From positions 1 to 6,477 of the forward strand of contig NQJI01000085.1 of assembly GCA_002256705.1 (NCBI GenBank): DNA of 6,477 bases, written 5' to 3'. The notes under the pieces are model-generated. The model saw only the letters and a list, made by a program, of their open reading frames with translations. It had not been told where the DNA came from and did not search any database. Positions 1-5,134 of this stretch are shown one piece after another; within the stretch, counting starts at the first letter, position 1, and each line of letters opens with the position of its first letter. The translations under genes and the position numbers were made by a program. This DNA is from Methylococcaceae bacterium NSM2-1. GTDB lineage: Bacteria > Pseudomonadota > Gammaproteobacteria > Methylococcales > Methylomonadaceae.

Positions 1-231
1 CCTTACGCCTTTCAGGCAGCCATCGCAACACAAAATATTGATACTGCCCTCTATGCCTGCAAACATTTGGCCGCATCAACAGTCATGATTAATGATCACA
101 CGGCTTTCCGGGTCGATTGGATGCCCTTTGCGGGATTACGAGAATCCGGTTATGGCACGGGCGGCATTCCCTATACCTATCGGGATATGCTCATAGAAAA
201 AATGGTGGTTTTTCATTCGGCGGCATTATAA
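1..231 (+). CDS. Aldehyde dehydrogenase family protein, C-terminal fragment
   Basis: Frame 1 is open from the first base to a TAA at 229-231 and gives the last 76 residues of a protein whose start lies outside the window. The fragment contains a run like the conserved end of the NAD(P)-dependent aldehyde dehydrogenase superfamily: VMINDHTAFRVDWMPFAG, then a G-x-G-G-I-P-Y segment and a short tail ending EKMVV. In this superfamily the region forms the last part of the catalytic domain and the oligomerisation strand. The catalytic Cys and Glu and the Rossmann NAD-binding part lie upstream and cannot be judged. The N-D-x-x-x-F-R-x-D-x-M-P motif fits soluble enzymes of the lactaldehyde, phosphonoacetaldehyde or non-phosphorylating glyceraldehyde-3-phosphate type, but the substrate cannot be assigned from this piece. 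The gene is convergent with the signalling operon to its right and is probably functionally unrelated to it. Confidence 0.88.
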   Translation, partial: PYAFQAAIATQNIDTALYACKHLAASTVMINDHTAFRVDWMPFAGLRESGYGTGGIPYTYRDMLIEKMVVFHSAAL

Positions 232-428
232 ATTCATGCCTTAACCCGACACAACTTAAGCTTATTAAAGCAGCAATTCTCGTTATGACACCAATCACCT
301 AAAATGGCAGATCGATTCCTCATGAATCCAGCGCAATCGCTCTATATTGTTCCCGTTAGTAACTTTCATGCGTACTGATCATTAGCCATCCTCTTGTTCC
401 GATGTTGTCGAATACTCTCAAAACCCTC
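232..428. other. Convergent intergenic region
   Basis: This 197-bp AT-rich stretch separates the end of the aldehyde dehydrogenase gene from the end of the leftward response regulator gene. I found no coding sequence with family resemblance. The only small dyads are GATTC at 314-318 with GAATC at 324-328 (5-bp stem, 5-nt loop) and TAAGCTTA at 257-264. Neither is GC-rich or followed by a T run on either strand, so I do not call an intrinsic terminator. Both transcripts presumably end by Rho or through a structure I cannot see. Confidence 0.6.
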
Positions 429-1124
429 TTAGGAGGCATCCAGTTTGTAGCCGAATCCTCGCACAGTCTTGAGAAGTTTTAGATCATAATCGTCATCGAT
501 TTTTCGTCTCAACTGGCGAATATAGACATCCACCACATTGGTCAAGGGGTCGGCGCTGTAGCCCCATACTTGTTCCAGGATCCGGGTGCGGCTCAACACC
601 TTGCCGGGCATACGCATAAAGCATTCCAGCAAGGCAAATTCCTTCGGCGTTAGGTCGATTAGCGTTTCTCCACGCTTCACTTCATGGGTTTCCACATTCA
701 ATATGAGGTCAGCTATCTGCAATTCCTTGATCTCCGATTTAATCTCGCCGCCACGACGACGCATCAACACCTCGATCCGGGCAACCAGTTCCTCAAACGA
801 GAAAGGCTTGGTCATATAGTCATCGGCGCCCGAGCGCAAGCCGGTCACCTTATCCTGCACAGTGTCTCTGGCCGTCAACATTAGAATCGGGGTGCCGACG
901 CCAGTGTTACGCAAGCGCTCGCAAACCTGCCGGCCATTGAGATCAGGCAAGCCCAGATCCAGAATGATGGCCTGAAAATGACCCTCGGTACCCAGCGCTA
1001 TGGCCTCCAGTCCGCTACGGGCCACCTCTACGACATAACCTTCTGCCTTCAGTCCTCGCTGAACAAAATCGACAATCCGCTCATCGTCTTCCACTAGCAG
1101 AACTCGCATGTAGCCGATACCCAT
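429..1124 (-). CDS. OmpR/PhoB-family two-component response regulator
   Basis: This is a cytoplasmic DNA-binding response regulator of 231 residues, the usual OmpR-family length. The receiver domain covers about residues 6-120. It has the acidic pocket E12-D13-D14, phosphoacceptor D56 (in LDLGLP), switch residues T84 (LTARD) and Y103, and the conserved K106 of the KPF motif. The C-terminal winged-helix domain covers about 133-229, with the hallmark LTPKEFALLE, the recognition-helix region around NVVDVYIRQLRRKI, and the closing wing VRGFGYKL. All catalytic residues are present, so it should be phosphorylatable. The start is uncertain. ATG at 1122-1124 adds MGIGY, while ATG at 1107-1109 gives MRVLLVEDD, the usual family beginning; neither has a good Shine-Dalgarno. 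It lies 18 bp after the upstream kinase stop (33 bp with the alternative start), so the two are probably cotranscribed and form a cognate pair. The target genes are unknown. Confidence 0.95.
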   Translation of the reverse strand: MGIGYMRVLLVEDDERIVDFVQRGLKAEGYVVEVARSGLEAIALGTEGHFQAIILDLGLPDLNGRQVCERLRNTGVGTPILMLTARDTVQDKVTGLRSGADDYMTKPFSFEELVARIEVLMRRRGGEIKSEIKELQIADLILNVETHEVKRGETLIDLTPKEFALLECFMRMPGKVLSRTRILEQVWGYSADPLTNVVDVYIRQLRRKIDDDYDLKLLKTVRGFGYKLDAS

Positions 1125-1142
1125 TAGATTATTGAATGTAAG

Positions 1143-2756
1143 TTATTTATCATTGATCTGATAGTCATCCTGTTCTAACGAAATCAGCGGTAGCGTTACC
1201 GTGAACGTCGAGCCTGAATTCTCAGTGCTGGTCACTGTGATTTCTCCGCCGTGCGCTTTCAATATCGACTTGGCCATCGGCAAGCCCAGGCCGGTGCCAT
1301 CGTCTCGGATAAGGCGGGCATTCTGGCTGCGGTAGTGACGGTTGAAAATACGTTTCAAATCCCGGGTGGGTATACCGATGCCCTGATCCGTGAGGCTGAA
1401 ACATGCCTGATTTCCGTCCAGCCATAAGGCGACCGCGATGTGGCCTCCCGGGTTGGAATACCGGCAGGCATTGTCGCCCAGAATGAACAGGACCTGTCGA
1501 AGCCGTTGTTTATCACCATAAACCCACACGGGTTCGACTGGCGCATTCAGGGAAACCGAAATCGAGTTTTCCTCGGACATCACCTGAAAATCCTCAACGG
1601 CGCTGGCCACCAGTTCGGTCAGGTCCAGGCTATCCCATTCAAATTGGAGGTTGGCGGTCTCGGCGCGGGCCAGAAACAATAAATCGTTGACGTATGTTCC
1701 CAATTGCATCGATAGTTCGACGATGTGCTGTAAAGCATCCTTATATTCCTCGGCATTGCGTTCCTGTCCGCGCAAAGTGACCTCCGCCTCGCCACGGATG
1801 ACGGTAATCGGGGTGCGCAGCTCATGGCTGATGTCGGCCAAGAACTCCCGGCGCGCATTGTCCATGCGTTGTAATTCTTCATTTACCCGATGCAGTTCGA
1901 AAGTCCGCTCGGACACCCTTTTCTCCAGCACGGCGCGTCCCTCGCGCAGTTTATTTTGTTGAAATTCCAGTTCATGCGCCATTTGATTGAAGTGGCTGGC
2001 GAGGTAGGCGAATTCATCGCGGGTATCAAGAGCAATGCGATAATCCAGATTTCCGGAGGCTATTTCGCCGGTACCCTTCATCAATGCTTCGATAGGTTTC
2101 CTAAAACCACGCAGCAATAATACCCCGGACGTAAGGCTAAACATCGCCGCAGTCAATGATGCCAGGATGGCGATCCAACGCGACTGAGCCACCAAATCCT
2201 CCAGTTCTTGCTGGGCTTTTCCGGCCTTTTCCCGTTCAGCGTTGATGGCGGCATCGATCAGAGGCTGGAATTTTCCATCGATTTCTTCTTCCGAGAATTT
2301 CGATAGCGCTTGCATCGCCATCTCGAGCTTGCCCTGCTGATGCAAGCGCTCGACTTCGTCGAACCGATACTCGCTGGCATCCAGAAAGGCAGTGAAATGG
2401 GCAACTCTTTCCAGTTCGGCAGGTTTATCCGGCCAATCTTCGGTAGGCCTTTCTGTGACCGGCGTCTTTACCGCAGTGTATCTGAGTTTCTGCATCGCTT
2501 CGTAGAGACGCTGTTTGGAAGATTCCACACCGGTTTCCGCCGTTGGGTTGGCCGTTATCAGTCTATCCATGCGCTGTTTGAAGTGGCGATAGGCTTCCTG
2601 GGACAATCGCTCATACTGATCGAAGGCCTCATAGGCTGTTTGGCTGCGCTGGAAATACCGGGCAACCTGGTTTGAACCCCAATAAAGTGCGATTCCTAAA
2701 AACAAGACAAAACCGAACGAAACAACGATGACAACTGCCAAACGGAAACGAAACAT
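1143..2756 (-). CDS. Membrane sensor histidine kinase (HAMP-HisKA-HATPase_c)
   Basis: This is a complete 537-residue inner-membrane histidine kinase. TM1 is at about 7-26. A mostly helical, charged periplasmic region covers about 29-192, and TM2 about 194-216. A HAMP linker follows at about 217-268, then a coiled coil to about 300. The HisKA dimerisation domain carries the canonical H-box ISHELRTPITVI with phosphoacceptor H311. The ATPase domain has N429 in the N-box (GDNACRYS), the G1 box D457-Q-G-I-G461, and the G2 box G487-T-G-L-G-L492. It should therefore autophosphorylate and pass phosphate to the OmpR-type regulator encoded 18 bp downstream. Its ATG lies only 5 bp after the TAG stop of the lipoprotein gene and has no clear Shine-Dalgarno, which suggests translational coupling. 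The periplasmic domain has no recognisable ligand fold by eye. It resembles helical-bundle sensors, so the signal is unknown. The tail after TVTLPL is short and polar. Confidence 0.95.
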   Translation of the reverse strand: MFRFRLAVVIVVSFGFVLFLGIALYWGSNQVARYFQRSQTAYEAFDQYERLSQEAYRHFKQRMDRLITANPTAETGVESSKQRLYEAMQKLRYTAVKTPVTERPTEDWPDKPAELERVAHFTAFLDASEYRFDEVERLHQQGKLEMAMQALSKFSEEEIDGKFQPLIDAAINAEREKAGKAQQELEDLVAQSRWIAILASLTAAMFSLTSGVLLLRGFRKPIEALMKGTGEIASGNLDYRIALDTRDEFAYLASHFNQMAHELEFQQNKLREGRAVLEKRVSERTFELHRVNEELQRMDNARREFLADISHELRTPITVIRGEAEVTLRGQERNAEEYKDALQHIVELSMQLGTYVNDLLFLARAETANLQFEWDSLDLTELVASAVEDFQVMSEENSISVSLNAPVEPVWVYGDKQRLRQVLFILGDNACRYSNPGGHIAVALWLDGNQACFSLTDQGIGIPTRDLKRIFNRHYRSQNARLIRDDGTGLGLPMAKSILKAHGGEITVTSTENSGSTFTVTLPLISLEQDDYQINDK

Positions 2757-2761
2757 GCGTT

Positions 2762-3337
2762 CTATTTTGCGTCGCTGCTTTCATCCAGGTGTTTTTCCAT
2801 GGATCTGATGGCTTCCAGCTTTTCTCGCAGCAGGCGGGTTTCATTTTCCTTCGATCCAGTGGAATCTTTCGATTCCGGCACAGATTGGACTGTTTTTTGT
2901 TTGCGCTCCAGCGAACCGGATTTTCTCGGCACATTGTACAAACGTTTCAAGGCTTCCGTATGAATAGCAACAAGTTTCCGCATCCGTTCATCGGACAAAC
3001 TTCCGGGTGGGATAGAATCTACCCCGTCCAGTATTCTGGGTATGTCGCCACAGGTATCGGAAAACAGGCGTCCTACCATCAGGTGTAACTGAACCCCCGT
3101 TCCGTGAGAATCTTTTTGGCTTTTCAGTAATGTACGGCACACCTTGGCACGTGACGAGGGTGGTATGTTGGCCATGTTGGCCCCAAAAGTCAGCAGTTCG
3201 TCAAAGTCTGACTGCGCATAGGGAGCATTATAACGGTCTGAATAACCGTTCCAACCGGTTGTGAACTCGGCGCATCCGGCCAGCAGCAAAAGGCTTAGTG
3301 CTAAGCTTATATTTCGCATAGAAAGTAATGACAGCAT
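2762..3337 (-). CDS. QseG-like outer-membrane lipoprotein
   Basis: This predicted 191-residue exported lipoprotein has a hydrophobic signal sequence ending in the lipobox LLAGC, with lipidated C22. The next residues are A-E, so there is no Asp+2 Lol-avoidance signal and outer-membrane sorting is expected. The mature part is soluble. It has two further cysteines, C67 and C96, that could form a disulfide. It ends in a charged, probably coiled-coil segment (about 164-186, LREKLEAIRSMEKHL). That end matches the C-terminus of E. coli QseG as I recall it (RKLENLTDIERQL), and the gene sits directly after a GlrK-like kinase as qseG does. Overall identity is low, so the assignment rests on context, lipobox and tail, and I leave the symbol blank. 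The true start may be the internal ATG at 3317-3319, which gives a more typical n-region (MRNISLALS) and puts the lipidated Cys at position 16. The gap to the upstream kinase stop is 22 bp from the first ATG. QseG is known to interact with QseE (GlrK) in enteric bacteria. Confidence 0.8.
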   Translation of the reverse strand: MLSLLSMRNISLALSLLLLAGCAEFTTGWNGYSDRYNAPYAQSDFDELLTFGANMANIPPSSRAKVCRTLLKSQKDSHGTGVQLHLMVGRLFSDTCGDIPRILDGVDSIPPGSLSDERMRKLVAIHTEALKRLYNVPRKSGSLERKQKTVQSVPESKDSTGSKENETRLLREKLEAIRSMEKHLDESSDAK

Positions 3338-3359
3338 AGAGATAGTTGTTCCATAGTCT

Positions 3360-4934
3360 TCAGGCCTCTCCGGTTAGCGGTATTTGAACGCGGATGCGGG
3401 CCCCATGTTGATCTTGTCTTGCGTCGATAATATCGACTTTGCCCTGGTGGTTAGAAACATATTCTTTGACAATAGCCAGTCCCAATCCGGGACCTTCGAA
3501 ATTTTCGTCAAATGGGGCGGCCTTGCCGCGAAAAAAGGGTTCAAACACATGCGCACGTTCCTCGAGGGCTATGCCCGGACCCTCATCTTCGACTTCCAAT
3601 TCCATCTGCATGCCCGAATCGCGAAGCATGATGCGTATTTCGCCGCCCGCAGGTGAATATTTCACCGCATTCGACATCAACTCCTCGATAATGCTTTGTA
3701 ACTGTTCGTTGATTCCGGAAATCTCGACTGGCCTTACCAGCTTTTTCAGGGTAATCGATTTGGCCTGTAGACGGGTTTGAAAATTCTCGATAACCGACTC
3801 AAGCAAGTGTTTCATATTGACGGTTTCCTTGCGGTTCATTTCCGGCTTCGAGTTGATCTGACTATAACGAAGCAATTCCTCGGACACCGTTTTCAGCTTG
3901 TCAACATTGTTGCACAATAGCCGTGCAATGTCCTGCCGCTCACTGTCCGGTACCTCATCCGCCTCGCTTACAAGGTGTTCCGCGCCTACCCGGATACTCT
4001 CCAACGGCAGATCGATCTCGCGTGCCACGTTGTGCATGAACTGCTGTTTCGAAACCTCCAGTTCCATCAAGTGCGTTCGCAGCCATTCCAGACGATTGCC
4101 CAGATAGCGCAGATCCGAAGGGCCTGAAACAGCTATCGGTACTTCGAGTTCCCCGGCACCCAGACGGCGGATGGAGGCATCCAGTTGCCGCATGGAACGC
4201 GACAGTACGGCCAGCAGCGTAACAATGAAGATAAACGAGATGAATAATAAGACCGCACCCTTGATTAATAGTCCTTGCTCAAGGGATTCTGATTGCTGGC
4301 GTAATTCGTTGAATTCATGATCAACGTGGCTCTCGAATTCACGCGAAAGGCTATAGGAGGATTCACGCAGCCCTTGGAACGCTTCATCGACCGGCAATTT
4401 GAGATTATTCTCACTCGCCGAACCAATGATCTGTTGATAAATCAGATTTTCCTTTTCCGATAATTCATTGACCAATAACGCGATTTTGTTATCTACATGG
4501 AGTTTTAGCAACTCGCTCAAGGCTTGCTTGAACGATGCCCGAGTACTTTCATAGGATTGTTGCTCATAAGGATCACGCAGGGACGGATCTGACAGCAGAA
4601 CGAATAGTCTGGCTTTTCGCTCAATATCGCCAGTCTTTTGCAAAACCAGGCGTATTGCCTTAGTCTGTTCGAAGACCTGAGAATTAATTGTCCTGCCCAA
4701 TGCCGAGGTTTCGCGCATGCCAAAAGCAGCGTACATGACGGCAAAAAAAAGCGGAATAACGGCAATCACAAAGCCTAGGACGATAAGGGACTTTAACGAT
4801 AAAATGTTTTTGAATTTTATCCGGTTGCAAAAAGAGTTAAACCATTCCCCTACTGTTGACCAAAGTCTCGACAACAGTTTGGACAAATCCGGTTTTCTTA
4901 AAATATCCAGAAACTCGGTAATAAGCTCTTTCAT
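3360..4934 (-). CDS. GlrK/QseE-like sensor kinase lacking the phosphoacceptor His
   Basis: This 524-residue inner-membrane protein has the plan of GlrK (QseE). TM1 is at about 49-71, a helical periplasmic domain covers about 72-220, and TM2 about 223-245. A HAMP-like linker contains the GlrK-type run SGPSDLRYLGNRLEWL at 270-285, followed by DHp and HATPase_c domains. The ATPase boxes are intact: N422 (SNAVKYS), G1 D450-E-G-P-G454, EPFFRG at 465-470, and G2 G481-P-G-L-G-L486. The H-box is not. Where E. coli GlrK has HLSHELKTPLAS, this protein reads NVAREIDLPLES, so the catalytic His is R305 (codon CGC at 4022-4020) and the following K-T is D308-L309. It is therefore probably a pseudokinase, or a protein with a changed role. 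An unusual cytoplasmic segment of about 48 residues precedes TM1. The start is supported by ACGGAAA about 4-10 nt upstream of the ATG. It is the first gene of a probable four-gene operon. I leave the symbol blank because the activity is doubtful. Confidence 0.9.
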   Translation of the reverse strand: MKELITEFLDILRKPDLSKLLSRLWSTVGEWFNSFCNRIKFKNILSLKSLIVLGFVIAVIPLFFAVMYAAFGMRETSALGRTINSQVFEQTKAIRLVLQKTGDIERKARLFVLLSDPSLRDPYEQQSYESTRASFKQALSELLKLHVDNKIALLVNELSEKENLIYQQIIGSASENNLKLPVDEAFQGLRESSYSLSREFESHVDHEFNELRQQSESLEQGLLIKGAVLLFISFIFIVTLLAVLSRSMRQLDASIRRLGAGELEVPIAVSGPSDLRYLGNRLEWLRTHLMELEVSKQQFMHNVAREIDLPLESIRVGAEHLVSEADEVPDSERQDIARLLCNNVDKLKTVSEELLRYSQINSKPEMNRKETVNMKHLLESVIENFQTRLQAKSITLKKLVRPVEISGINEQLQSIIEELMSNAVKYSPAGGEIRIMLRDSGMQMELEVEDEGPGIALEERAHVFEPFFRGKAAPFDENFEGPGLGLAIVKEYVSNHQGKVDIIDARQDQHGARIRVQIPLTGEA

Positions 4935-5078
4935 TGATTTCCGTCTTTGATCGTCAAAAGTAATCCTCTCTCCAATGATCCATTCTGGATGCCGCGCTGC
5001 ATGGGAATCCGGTCCCGCATCGAAACAACCAAACGCATATTTGATACATTTACTGGCTAGCCCAACTCAAAAGCCGCT

Positions 5079-5084
5079 ATTATA
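5079..5084 (-). promoter_or_regulatory. Candidate -10 box of the signalling operon
   Basis: Read on the minus strand this is TATAAT, a perfect sigma-70 -10 hexamer, about 145 bp upstream of the GlrK-like start codon. No good -35 hexamer lies 16-18 bp further upstream (the spot reads about AACGCG), so the promoter would be weak or activator-dependent. On the plus strand the same bases give TATTAT (5078-5083) and TATACA (5081-5086), also usable as -10 elements for the divergent gene but without a clear -35. The call rests on motif and position only. Confidence 0.35.
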
Positions 5085-5085
5085 C

Positions 5086-5096
5086 ACACTTTGTGT
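5086..5096. promoter_or_regulatory. Small palindrome beside the -10 box, possible operator
   Basis: The sequence ACAC-TTT-GTGT is a perfect 4-bp-arm inverted repeat around a 3-bp centre. It lies immediately next to the candidate TATAAT between the two divergent genes. A site there would cover the -10/-35 spacer of the leftward promoter and could affect both directions. Arms this short occur often by chance, so this is only a candidate operator, and the binding protein is unknown. Confidence 0.25.
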
Positions 5097-5134
5097 CGCA
5101 TCGCGTTTGTCCCAAATCCAAACTTTCATAAGCC

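Larger units (their letters stand above)
4935..5134. promoter_or_regulatory. Divergent intergenic promoter region
   Basis: This 200-bp non-coding stretch lies between the leftward signalling operon and the rightward exported-protein gene, so it must hold promoters for both. The most AT-rich part, around 5036-5096, has the only good -10-like hexamer and a short dyad. The remainder shows no clear gene. I saw no TGGCAC-N5-TTGC sigma-54 site on either strand, which is of note because GlrK systems are tied to a sigma-54 activator. No riboswitch-like structure was recognised. Confidence 0.6.

Noticed and set aside
117..302. 61-codon plus-strand frame overlapping the aldehyde dehydrogenase end
   Set aside because: Frame 1 gives clear aldehyde dehydrogenase sequence to 231; this frame is out of phase with it and has no similarity to anything I know.
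1440..2675. Several plus-strand frames antisense to the canonical kinase
   Set aside because: The minus-strand kinase has all its motifs in order over this region; the antisense products show no domain.
3232..3260. AACGGT/ACCGTT inverted repeat followed by AACCGGTT
   Set aside because: It lies within well-supported lipoprotein coding sequence; the short arms are likely to be chance.
3293..3306. GCTTAG-TG-CTAAGC hairpin
   Set aside because: It lies inside the lipoprotein signal-peptide codons, has a 2-nt loop and no T run, so it is neither a terminator nor a persuasive regulatory stem.
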